DNA of 64,000 nucleotides from an uncultured Eggerthellaceae bacterium (GTDB lineage Bacteria > Actinomycetota > Coriobacteriia > Coriobacteriales > Eggerthellaceae), in assembly GCA_947566075.1 (NCBI GenBank), contig CANOIM010000007.1:1-64000 (forward strand), given 5' to 3'. Below are positions 45,835-53,664 of the stretch, one piece after another. The notes under the pieces are model-generated. The model saw only the letters and a program-made list of their open reading frames with translations. It was not told the DNA's origin and ran no database searches. How positions within the stretch are numbered: position 1 is the first letter of the stretch; each line of letters begins with the position of its first letter. The translations under genes were made by a program, and so were the position numbers.

Positions 45835-45868
45835 GCCTGCAGGTGTTCTCGCTTTTCCACCTGCAGGC
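45835..45868 (+). other. hairpin in the leader of the activator gene
   Basis: GCCTGCAGGTG (45835-45845) and CACCTGCAGGC (45858-45868) form an 11-bp stem. Just behind it GGCTTCGAAG occurs twice (45875-45884 and 45893-45902). The leader 45690-46010 holds no gene I can support. Confidence 0.5.
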
Positions 45869-46010
45869 ACGGCCGGCTTCGAAGGCAACAAAGGCTTCGA
45901 AGCGAAAAGGAAGTCGTTGAATTCGGCTTGGGAATCGGTAGAATCAACGGCTTAAAGATCCACTGGCAATGGCTGCTTCAAACGGGGGGACCAAGGAGGG
46001 AGCAGACACG

Positions 46011-48185
46011 ATGAACGCCTACGGTTTCGAGCTCAATCCTTTCATGGCTCCGCATCGAATGGATACCGATCAACATAATAAGGAACAATGGGATGCCATC
46101 ATCGAGGCACGGCGGCTCTTCATAGAAGAAGATGTAGAGCCAGAAGCGTCTGGCTGGCTTCAACCAGAGGTGATCGAATCCTGGCGCCGCTGCAAGAGCT
46201 TGGGGATCGATCCTGACGCTGCTGATCTGGCAACGCCCCTTCCTGACGAAAAGCTCAAGAGCATCGCTTTGGCGTACAGTGAGATCGTGGAGGCGGCGCG
46301 GCCGCTCATCGGGCTCATCGATGACTTCGACCTTGCCAATGATTACATCTTCGAACTAGTGAGCCGAGATGGCGTTACCGTCCTGCGCACCGGCAACATG
46401 GACCTTCATTCCATTGTTGCCCGCAACAGCGCCATGAATGAGGAATCCATGGGCACGAATGCCCACACGCTCAGCATGCGCAACGCTACGCCGGTGCAGC
46501 TGTTGGGGCCCGAGCATTACTGTTCCGCCCTCCATGGGCTGGCCGCGCTGGCATCGCCGGTATTCGACAAAGATGGCCGCGTGGTGGGTTCCATGGTGCT
46601 GACGCAGCCCTTGCCGGAAGACCCGTGGTCTTCAGAATACCAGCGGCTGCTTTCCCATGCCTTGGGCTTCATCACCTCCATCTGCTCGGCGCTGGAACAT
46701 CAGATGGTCTTCCAAGACAGCTTGGCTGTCATCGCTGATGTGGATCAGCGGCTCGAGGCGGCTACGGCCGCTGGTGATCGCACCCGGCATGTGCTGGAAA
46801 CGGCCGTGGGATCCAGCGGAGACCCTCTGTTGATCGTGGATTCCGGCGGTATCGTGCAACATGCAAGCCCTGAGGCCATCCATTTGCTGCGGTCCACCCG
46901 AGATGGCGTCGTGGGGAAGCCCATAGATAATGTCTTGGGCATCGAATGGCCAGAGGGCTACCAGCCGCTCATGGATAGCCCCGGCGTAGAACTGACCACC
47001 AAGCTGGGAGAGCGGGTCTTCGGCATCCGGGGAAATGCGGCCCGTAGCAGCGATACGGGCGGTTTCGATGGGCTGGTCATCCGCATCAGCGAAGTGAAGG
47101 AAGTCCCTCGGCGGGGCAAGGGCCATTCGGGAGAAGTGGCCCGCATCCGCTTCGAGGACATCCTGGGCACGAGCGCTGCCATGCGCGAAGCCACCACGCT
47201 GGCCCATCGCTACGCCCTCACCTCAGAGAACATTCTCATCGTGGGAGAAAGCGGTACGGGCAAAGAATACTTCGCCCAGGCCATCCACAACGCCTCGCGT
47301 CCCCAGGGGCCCTTCATGTCCGTGAACTGCGCTGCCATCCCACCCCGCCTCATCGAAAGCGAGCTCTTCGGGTATGAGAGCGGCGCGTTCACCGGGGCCG
47401 ATAAAGCGGGCAAGCCAGGCAAGATAGAGCTGGCAGACGGCGGCACTCTGTTCTTGGATGAGATCGGGGACATGCCCCTTGAGCTGCAGGCTACCATCCT
47501 GCGCGTGCTTGAGAACAAGAGCGTCATGCGCTTGGGTGGCAAATCCTATCGGCGCGTAGACTTCCGCGTGGTGGCCGCCACCAACCGCAGCCTGGCGCAA
47601 ATGGTGGAGAACGGCCAGTTCCGTGAGGATCTGCTCTATCGTCTCTCCATCCTCACGGTAGCGCTGCCGCCGCTGCGCATCCGCAACGGTGACATCCTGT
47701 TCTTCGCCTACTATTACTTGAATGAATGCCGTCGGAAGACCCACGAGGGCCCCACGCGCTTCACTCCAGCAGTAGAGAAGCTGCTGGAGGAATACCCCTG
47801 GCCTGGCAATGTGCGTCAGATCAAGAACGCCATCTATTCCGCTTTCTATGCTGCTGTGAACGATGAGATAGACATCTCGGACTTGCCTCAGTATCTGCGG
47901 GACGGCACTTCAGCGCCCTTCATAGATTTCGGTAGCTATGCACCAGCCGATCAAGAGGCCTCGGCTTCTGCTGCTCTGCCTGCAGAAGAACCTGGCGAAC
48001 AGCAAGCCGAAGAAGATAAGCCCATCGTGTTGCCCAACGAGATGCTGCGCATGGATTCCGTGGAAGGGGCGGCCATCCGCTTGGCACTGACCTATGCTCA
48101 GGGCAATGTCACCCAGGCAGCGGAGATGCTCCAGATCAGCAAGGCCACCCTGTATCGGAAGATCAAAGAGCACAAGCTGCGGTAG
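46011..48185 (+). CDS. sigma-54-dependent activator (GAF/PAS, AAA+, Fis HTH)
   Basis: The 724-aa protein resembles AcoR-type activators. A GAF-like sensor region (about 50-230) is followed by a PAS-like segment (about 275-370). The AAA+ domain shows GESGTGKEYFAQAIHN, the sigma-54-contacting ESGAFTGADKAG loop and LADGGTLFLDEIGD. A Fis-type helix-turn-helix ends the protein (NVTQAAEMLQISKATLYRKI). It should bind upstream sites and open sigma-54 promoters when its ligand is present. Start at 46011 follows AAGGAGGGAGC; an earlier ATG at 45969 is possible. It lies directly upstream of the operon it probably controls. Confidence 0.93.
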   Translation: MNAYGFELNPFMAPHRMDTDQHNKEQWDAIIEARRLFIEEDVEPEASGWLQPEVIESWRRCKSLGIDPDAADLATPLPDEKLKSIALAYSEIVEAARPLIGLIDDFDLANDYIFELVSRDGVTVLRTGNMDLHSIVARNSAMNEESMGTNAHTLSMRNATPVQLLGPEHYCSALHGLAALASPVFDKDGRVVGSMVLTQPLPEDPWSSEYQRLLSHALGFITSICSALEHQMVFQDSLAVIADVDQRLEAATAAGDRTRHVLETAVGSSGDPLLIVDSGGIVQHASPEAIHLLRSTRDGVVGKPIDNVLGIEWPEGYQPLMDSPGVELTTKLGERVFGIRGNAARSSDTGGFDGLVIRISEVKEVPRRGKGHSGEVARIRFEDILGTSAAMREATTLAHRYALTSENILIVGESGTGKEYFAQAIHNASRPQGPFMSVNCAAIPPRLIESELFGYESGAFTGADKAGKPGKIELADGGTLFLDEIGDMPLELQATILRVLENKSVMRLGGKSYRRVDFRVVAATNRSLAQMVENGQFREDLLYRLSILTVALPPLRIRNGDILFFAYYYLNECRRKTHEGPTRFTPAVEKLLEEYPWPGNVRQIKNAIYSAFYAAVNDEIDISDLPQYLRDGTSAPFIDFGSYAPADQEASASAALPAEEPGEQQAEEDKPIVLPNEMLRMDSVEGAAIRLALTYAQGNVTQAAEMLQISKATLYRKIKEHKLR

Positions 48186-48190
48186 ATGAC

Positions 48191-48300
48191 GGGCGGACAA
48201 CGGGGACGGAGGCTATTGTCCTGTCTTCCAAAGAGGTTTGTCAGTCCAGTTACCGCTATCGGAAAACAGGACAATAGCCTATGTCCCCGTTGTCCCGCCC
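48191..48300. repeat. palindromic element B
   Basis: Arms 48191-48229 and 48261-48300 are imperfect inverted repeats of about 39 bp. The outer part ACAACGGGGAC is shared with the other palindromes; the inner part, AGGCTATTGTCCTGT, differs. It sits just after the activator gene and before the second sigma-54 control region. Confidence 0.8.
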
Positions 48301-48331
48301 GGTAACCTGTTGTTTCCTTCCGTTGTCATTT

Positions 48332-48360
48332 TGAGACGGATAGGCGTCTCAGGTTGAGAC
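48332..48360 (+). promoter_or_regulatory. candidate activator sites (UAS 2)
   Basis: TGAGACG (48332-48338) and CGTCTCA (48345-48351) form a perfect inverted repeat with a 6-bp gap, and a third TGAGAC follows at 48355-48360. They lie about 65-90 bp upstream of the sigma-54 promoter at 48423. Confidence 0.6.
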
Positions 48361-48422
48361 ATCTTCCGGTTCTCTGCCGGTCACCTTTCAAGAACCTCCC
48401 CGTTCGCTCTCTTTTGCCAAAC

Positions 48423-48438
48423 TGGCACGCTTCTTGCA
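48423..48438 (+). promoter_or_regulatory. sigma-54 promoter of the molybdoenzyme operon
   Basis: TGGCACGCTTCTTGCA is an exact TGGCAC-N5-TTGCA match. The first gene of the operon starts about 90 bp downstream. Confidence 0.85.
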
Positions 48439-48529
48439 TCTCCCTTTGAACAAGCGCGGATACCAGCCTTATCCGCAAGTGCATTTCGAGCTCGGCAGAA
48501 GGCGTCGGGCCCAAGGAGAGGAGGAAGCA

Positions 48530-48703
48530 ATGGCAGAGGAGACGAGGAAGGATCTGGACAAGGATTTCCAGCAGAACAGGAAAGACGGCAAGATGGCCGA
48601 TCCTGAGAAGAACAAGCATGCGTGGCAGCAGAAAGCTCAGGATGCATCCGGCCGTGACTGGACCAAACCGCGCCGTCCTACGTTGAAGGACGGAGAGGTC
48701 TAG
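48530..48703 (+). CDS. 57-aa charged protein at the head of the molybdoenzyme operon
   Basis: The small soluble protein is rich in Lys, Asp and Gln and has no Cys, signal or helix that crosses the membrane. GGAGAGGAGGAAGCA is an excellent ribosome binding site. It ends 39 bp before the molybdoenzyme gene. It may be a chaperone, a leader or an unrecognised subunit; no family is recognised. Confidence 0.65.
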   Translation: MAEETRKDLDKDFQQNRKDGKMADPEKNKHAWQQKAQDASGRDWTKPRRPTLKDGEV

Positions 48704-48742
48704 AAATCCCCAGAGGACTGAAGAGTCAGGAGTAAAGAAGCT

Positions 48743-51097
48743 ATGGTTACTAATGGCAAGATGACCAATGAGCTGGAAGGCGTCAATAAAGACGTCTATA
48801 AGACAGATTGGCAATGGCAGGAGGGTGAATACACGGTCACGCGTACCAATATGTGGACCGCCCCTGGCTGCCACAATGGCTGCTCTGTTCTGTACTACAC
48901 CAAGGACAACAAGGTTGAGAAGATCGAGGGCGACCCGCTGTCTCCCTACAACCAGGGACGCCTTTGCATGCGCTGCCTGGACGTCGTTGAGACGTTCTAT
49001 CATCCCGATCGCCTGAAGTACCCGCTGAAGCGCGTGGGCGAGCGCGGTGAGAACAAGTGGGAGCGCATCACTTGGGATGAGGCTTACGATGACATCGTAA
49101 AGCACGTCCGTGAGGTTCAGGAGCAGTATGGCCCTGAGTCCATCGTTTCCATGCAGGGCACCGGCCGTAACATCTGCTGGCAGACCCCGTACCTGAGCTA
49201 TGCTGGTTTCGGCAGCCCGAACTTCGTGCTGGGCTTCCTCTCCGGCGATGCTTGCTACCTCCCCCGTACCACCATCGGCCACTGCTTCATGGGTGACTTC
49301 TTCGTGGCCGACATGTCCCAGCACCTGGAGAAGCGCTACGCTGATCCTGAGTATGTGTATCCTGAGTACATCCTGAACGTTGGCAACAACGCTCTCGTCT
49401 CCAATGGCGACGGCTTCTTCGGTCACTGGATCGTTGACGTCATGAAGCAGGGCGGCACCAAGCTCATCGTTCTGGATCCCTCTTGCACCTGGCTGGCCTC
49501 CAAGGCTGAGTACTGGCTGCAGGTGCGTCCTGGCACCGACGCTGCCGTCATCATCGCTATGCTGAACACCATCATCGAAGAGGATCTCTACGATCATGAC
49601 TTCGTTGAGAACTGGTGCTACGGCTTCGAAGAGCTGGCTGAGCGCTGCAAGGAATACCCGGCTGAGCTGGCTGCTGAGATCGCTGGTGTTGACGCTGAGC
49701 TCATCCGCCAGGCTGCTCGCGCCTTCGCCAAGGCCAACCCTGGAACCATCCAGTGGGGCCTCAAGGTTGACCAGACGGTTTGCGGCATCCCGCTGGCCCA
49801 GGCTCTCCTCTCCATGGGCGCCATCTGCGGCGACATCGACGTCCCCGGCGGCATGATGATCCCCCGTTGCGCCTATGACATTCCGGACTCCTATGGCTGC
49901 GGCATGTGGAACCTCTCTGATGAGATGCTCGGCAAGATGCTCGGCGTTGAGACCTCTCCGCTCCACGCCCTGGGCTTTGACCCCACCGCCAATGGCGACA
50001 CGGTCCTCCAGGCCATCGAGACTGGCGAGCCCTATCCCATCAAGATGCTGTTCATCCAGTCCACCAACCCCATCGCCAACATGGCTGCTGACGCACCTCG
50101 CGTGTACCGCGCCATGGTGAGCGTGCCTTACAACGTAGTGGTTGACGTCTTCATGACTCCTACCGCTATCGCCTGCGCTGACATCGTGCTCCCCTGCGGC
50201 ATGTCCGCCGAGCGTAACTCCGCTCGCGTGTGGTGGTGGCCGCTGCGCTCCATCGTCAAGGTTGGCGATTACTATGAGGCCAAGTCTGACGAGCAGATCA
50301 TCCTTGAGCTGGGCAAGCGCCTCAATCCCAGGCTGTTCCCGTGGGAGAACGACACCGAGCTCATGACCTGGTGGATCCAGTCTGGCAACCGCTTCCATGC
50401 TGGTTGGCCGCACAAGACCGACGAAACCTTCCCGGAGCTGTGCGAGAAGGTCATCGACTGGCCGGACGACTGGGCTTACCGCAAGTACGAGCTGGGTTGG
50501 CTGCGTGACGATGGCCAGCCGGGCTTCAACACCAACACGGGCAAGTGCGAGCTGTTCAACACCCTGTTCGATGCCTGGGGCTTCGATCCGATGCCCTACT
50601 ACGAAGAGCCGCCTGAGAGCCCCGTTTCCACGCCGGAGCTGTTCAAGGAGTACCCGTTCGTGCTGACCACTGGTGCCCGCACCTGGGAGTACTTCCACTC
50701 TGAGGAGCGCATGGTCCCGCGTCTGCGCGAGTCCCATCCCGACCCGCTGACCGATCTGCATCCTGACACCGCCGCCAAGATCGGCGTGTGCGAAGGCGAC
50801 TGGATCTGGGTTGAGAACATGCGCGGTAAGTGCAAGCAGCGCGTACGCATCAATCCGTCTCTCAAGCCCGACACCGTGCGCTCTGAGCATGGCTGGTGGT
50901 TCCCCGAGACCGAAGGCGCTGAGCCGAATCTCTTCGGTGTGTTTGATTGCAACATCAACAACCTCACGGTTCAAGGCGTTACGGGCCCAACCCTGTACGG
51001 TGCGCCCTACGCGAACCAGATCTGCAAGGTCTACCCGGTCACGAAGGAGAACGACTGCTCGCCTTCTGAGATCGTGACCCGCAAGGGAGGATTCTAA
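48743..51097 (+). CDS. cytoplasmic molybdopterin enzyme, acetylene hydratase/transhydroxylase/catechol dehydroxylase-like
   Basis: The 784-aa protein lacks a signal peptide and stays in the cytoplasm. Its N-terminus PGCHNGCSVLYY gives C43 and C47, followed by C75 and C78 in QGRLCMRC; the usual first cysteine is replaced by A40, so C78 may complete the Fe-S site. The body resembles acetylene hydratase (LYDHDFVENWCYGFEELAER, VFMTPTAIACADIVLP) and ends in the MGD-binding domain. Relatives catalyse non-hydrolytic hydroxyl transfer or removal. Codon choice is uniform, like a highly expressed gene. A ferredoxin subunit follows 2 bp after the stop. Confidence 0.9.
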   Translation: MVTNGKMTNELEGVNKDVYKTDWQWQEGEYTVTRTNMWTAPGCHNGCSVLYYTKDNKVEKIEGDPLSPYNQGRLCMRCLDVVETFYHPDRLKYPLKRVGERGENKWERITWDEAYDDIVKHVREVQEQYGPESIVSMQGTGRNICWQTPYLSYAGFGSPNFVLGFLSGDACYLPRTTIGHCFMGDFFVADMSQHLEKRYADPEYVYPEYILNVGNNALVSNGDGFFGHWIVDVMKQGGTKLIVLDPSCTWLASKAEYWLQVRPGTDAAVIIAMLNTIIEEDLYDHDFVENWCYGFEELAERCKEYPAELAAEIAGVDAELIRQAARAFAKANPGTIQWGLKVDQTVCGIPLAQALLSMGAICGDIDVPGGMMIPRCAYDIPDSYGCGMWNLSDEMLGKMLGVETSPLHALGFDPTANGDTVLQAIETGEPYPIKMLFIQSTNPIANMAADAPRVYRAMVSVPYNVVVDVFMTPTAIACADIVLPCGMSAERNSARVWWWPLRSIVKVGDYYEAKSDEQIILELGKRLNPRLFPWENDTELMTWWIQSGNRFHAGWPHKTDETFPELCEKVIDWPDDWAYRKYELGWLRDDGQPGFNTNTGKCELFNTLFDAWGFDPMPYYEEPPESPVSTPELFKEYPFVLTTGARTWEYFHSEERMVPRLRESHPDPLTDLHPDTAAKIGVCEGDWIWVENMRGKCKQRVRINPSLKPDTVRSEHGWWFPETEGAEPNLFGVFDCNINNLTVQGVTGPTLYGAPYANQICKVYPVTKENDCSPSEIVTRKGGF

Positions 51098-51099
51098 AA

Positions 51100-51444
51100 A
51101 TGGCTGAGAAGTACGGACTCTTCATCGATTACACCTGGTGCACCGCCTGCCGCTCCTGCGTCATGGCTTGCAAGGTGGAGCATGGCTGGAAGGCTGGCGA
51201 GGCGAACGGCATCGTGCTGTTCGAGGACGGCCCCACCATGATGGCTAATGGCAAGTACGAGTACAACAACCTGCCCGTGTTCACGTCTCAGTGCGACCTG
51301 TGCGCTGACCGCACGGCAGAGGGCAAGCTTCCCACATGCGTGCATCACTGCCAGTCCGCGTGCATGAAGTATGGCACCGTGGATGAGCTGGCTGAGCTCG
51401 TCAAGGAGACCCCTCGCTCTTGGCTGTACGTGCCTGAGCAGTAA
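51100..51444 (+). CDS. two-cluster ferredoxin subunit
   Basis: The 114-aa protein has C14-x2-C17-x2-C20-x3-C24 and a second set, CDLC, then CVHHCQSACMKYG, enough for two [4Fe-4S] clusters. It starts 2 bp after the molybdoenzyme gene and must be its electron-transfer partner. It is much smaller than the four-cluster subunit at 27611 and has no membrane anchor gene beside it. Confidence 0.9.
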   Translation: MAEKYGLFIDYTWCTACRSCVMACKVEHGWKAGEANGIVLFEDGPTMMANGKYEYNNLPVFTSQCDLCADRTAEGKLPTCVHHCQSACMKYGTVDELAELVKETPRSWLYVPEQ

Positions 51445-51540
51445 GAACTACCTCCGAGGCTCCCGGCGCAAGGTGGGCATGGGAAGTGCTTCTCGTGCCC
51501 ACGCCGGGGGTCCCGGCCCTAAAGATAGTAAGGAGAGACT

Positions 51541-51807
51541 ATGTGTTTCAGACCTGCAGCAACAGTGACGATCGTCAAGTGCCTTGAATGCGGCACGTTC
51601 AACAAGCCCACGGATGCTACCTGCAAGAAGTGCGGAACCGATCTGGCAGCTTCCAAGAAGGCTGCTGAGGATGCCATCGCTGCCAATACTCCCTCGCAGC
51701 CGGCAGAGATCTCGCTGAAGCCCAAGGGCCTCGATGACGCCCCTACGGCTCCTGGTGCTCCTCCCAGCGCTCCGGGTGCACCCAAGGCTCCCGGCGCTCC
51801 GCAATAG
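51541..51807 (+). CDS. zinc-ribbon protein with Pro/Ala-rich tail
   Basis: The 88-aa protein has one zinc ribbon (CLECGTFN ... CKKCG, residues 14-33), preceded by MCFRPAATVTIV. The last 25 residues repeat APGAP. TAAGGAGAGACT precedes the ATG. It may be a metal or redox helper for the molybdoenzyme. Function unknown. Confidence 0.7.
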   Translation: MCFRPAATVTIVKCLECGTFNKPTDATCKKCGTDLAASKKAAEDAIAANTPSQPAEISLKPKGLDDAPTAPGAPPSAPGAPKAPGAPQ

Positions 51808-51866
51808 GATCTTCCATCCTTTGAGAGCGTGACCGATGTATCCGGCCCAGTGGAGGGGAGGCGCGG

Positions 51867-52205
51867 ATGCCGAATTGCAGGACCTGCAGCCCTTGGTGTC
51901 AGCGTTGCCATAAGAAGGCAGAGTTCAAGTTCCCGATCGAATGTCCCGCTTGTGGGTGGTACAACCCCTACGAGCGGGAGACCTGCAAGAAATGCGGGCG
52001 GGTGCTGGAACACGATGACACCAAGGCGGTCACGCATCTCAATGCGGAAGTGAAGAAGGCGTGCTTCTTCTGCACTCCCTTCGAGAAACCGCTCTGCGGC
52101 GACTGCCTGAAGGAGGGACGCACGAAGATCTGTCCTGAGTGTGGGGCATACGCCATCAGCAGTCGGACGGTCTGCAAGAAATGCGGGCACCAGTTCAGGG
52201 ATTGA
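51867..52205 (+). CDS. protein with eight CxxC motifs
   Basis: The 112-aa protein carries eight CxxC pairs (C4-C7, C11-C14, then CPAC, CKKC, CFFC, CGDC, CPEC, CKKC), enough for about four zinc ribbons. Its ribbon units YERETCKKCGR and SSRTVCKKCGH resemble the ribbon of the preceding protein. GGAGGGGAGGCGG is the ribosome binding site. It has no other domain. It could handle metal or scaffold the enzyme. Confidence 0.7.
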   Translation: MPNCRTCSPWCQRCHKKAEFKFPIECPACGWYNPYERETCKKCGRVLEHDDTKAVTHLNAEVKKACFFCTPFEKPLCGDCLKEGRTKICPECGAYAISSRTVCKKCGHQFRD

Positions 52206-52332
52206 CGCCCGCATCTCCGAAGCATCGCGATCAGCCTAAGAGGGGTGCCGATCGCCCGTTCATTCTACTGGATACTTCTATTGAAACCCTAGTTCTCCTG
52301 CATTACACAAAGCGGTCGAGAGGGGAAATCTG

Positions 52333-53580
52333 ATGTCAAACAAGCAAAAGGCGACGACCACTGCGTGGCTCATCGTCATCATCGCATTCTTGGGTGGCTT
52401 GGCTTTGGCCAGCGCTCAGAACAAGGTGCCACCTGTCATCGACGTGGTCATGGCCGATTTCGGTATCGGCGAGACCGACGCAGGCTGGCTCACCTCTGTG
52501 TTCACCATCATGGGTATGATCACGGCTCTTCCGGCATCCTGGCTCTTGCAGCGGTTGGGCGCTAAGAAGATCGGCGTCATCTCGCTGGCCTGCTGTGCTG
52601 TGGGTTGCGCCATTGGCGCGTTCTGCACCGAGTTCTGGATGCTCCTGCTCACCCGCATCATCGAGGGTGTGGGCGTGGGCATGATCGCTGTGGTGGGTCC
52701 TGCCATCATCGCCATGTGGTTCCCCGCTGAGAAGCGCGGCCTTCCCATGGGCGTGTGGGGCTCCTGGATGATGGCCTCCCAGACCATCCTGTTCTTCTTC
52801 GGTGGCGGCATCGCGGCCAACTGGGGCTGGCAGGGTGTCTGGTGGTTCGTGTTCATCCTCTGTGTCATCGCGCTGGTCCTGTATCAGTGGAAGGTGAAGG
52901 AACCTGACGGGGATATGCCGAACTACGCTGAGGGCGAAGACCCTGAGGAGTTCCATTTCGGCGAGGGCTTCAAGTCTGGCTCCACCTGGGTGCTGACGCT
53001 CTGCGGACTCATCTTCACGTTCTGCTGCTTCGGCTTCGCCACCTACATCTCGCTCTACTGGGCCCAAGAGTTCTTCGCGGGCGACATGAACCAGTCCAAC
53101 TGGTGGGTGTCGGTCATGTATGCCCTTGAGGTGCCCATCGTCATCCTGCTGGGTTGGGTGATGAACCACATCAAGCTGGGCAACCGTCGCTTCATGGGTG
53201 TCATCGGCTTTGCGCTGTACACCTTCATCCTGTTCTTCTGCTTCCGGATGGATGATCCGGCGCTGCTCTTGCCCTTCATCATCATCTATCCGTTCTTGGA
53301 AGGCGCTATCCCCACGGCTTACTGGACCTTGGTACCCTCCACGGCGAAGAAGCCCGAATATGCCGGTACATCCATCGGCATCTTGAATGTGGGCCTGAAC
53401 ATCGGCACGTTGCTTGGCCCTCCCATCACCGGTTTCTTCATCGAGAACTACGGCTGGGCTGCCGCAACGGTGCCGCTGGCTATCGCCTCTATCGTTGGCG
53501 CCATCCTCTTCTTCTTCGTGAAGACCTACTATCACGGTCATAGCGAAGGCGTCGTCCCCAAGGCTGAGCAGAACGCGTAA
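52333..53580 (+). CDS. MFS transporter 1 of the molybdoenzyme operon
   Basis: The 415-aa protein has twelve predicted helices and the MFS pattern RIIEGVGVGMIAVVGPAIIAMWFPAEKRGLPMG, resembling CynX/NIMT-type carriers. It probably imports the substrate or exports the product. AGAGGGGAAATCTG precedes the ATG. It is about 45 percent alike by eye to the next MFS protein in the first helices. Confidence 0.88.
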   Translation: MSNKQKATTTAWLIVIIAFLGGLALASAQNKVPPVIDVVMADFGIGETDAGWLTSVFTIMGMITALPASWLLQRLGAKKIGVISLACCAVGCAIGAFCTEFWMLLLTRIIEGVGVGMIAVVGPAIIAMWFPAEKRGLPMGVWGSWMMASQTILFFFGGGIAANWGWQGVWWFVFILCVIALVLYQWKVKEPDGDMPNYAEGEDPEEFHFGEGFKSGSTWVLTLCGLIFTFCCFGFATYISLYWAQEFFAGDMNQSNWWVSVMYALEVPIVILLGWVMNHIKLGNRRFMGVIGFALYTFILFFCFRMDDPALLLPFIIIYPFLEGAIPTAYWTLVPSTAKKPEYAGTSIGILNVGLNIGTLLGPPITGFFIENYGWAAATVPLAIASIVGAILFFFVKTYYHGHSEGVVPKAEQNA

Positions 53581-53614
53581 GGAACGCGCAAGGAAATACG
53601 TTTGCTAGAACCCG

Positions 53615-53639
53615 CCCCTGCCGCCCTCAGCGGCAGGGG
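53615..53639 (+). other. hairpin between the two MFS genes
   Basis: CCCCTGCCGC (53615-53624) and GCGGCAGGGG (53630-53639) form a 10-bp perfect stem with a 5-nt loop and no T-run. It may tune read-through or mRNA stability between the paralogues. Confidence 0.6.
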
Positions 53640-53664
53640 AGAGGGCTCGGATGTGAGGTTCGCT

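Noticed and set aside
45648..45920. A 90-codon frame upstream of the activator
   Set aside because: It contains the sigma-54 promoter itself, has no ribosome binding site and no family resemblance.
45690..46010. Riboswitch in the leader of the activator gene
   Set aside because: Hairpins exist, but I could not match any known aptamer consensus by eye.
48326..50974. An 882-codon open frame on the minus strand across the molybdoenzyme gene
   Set aside because: It is the antisense shadow of a gene with strong third-position GC bias; the plus-strand frame has cysteine motifs and family similarity, the shadow has none.
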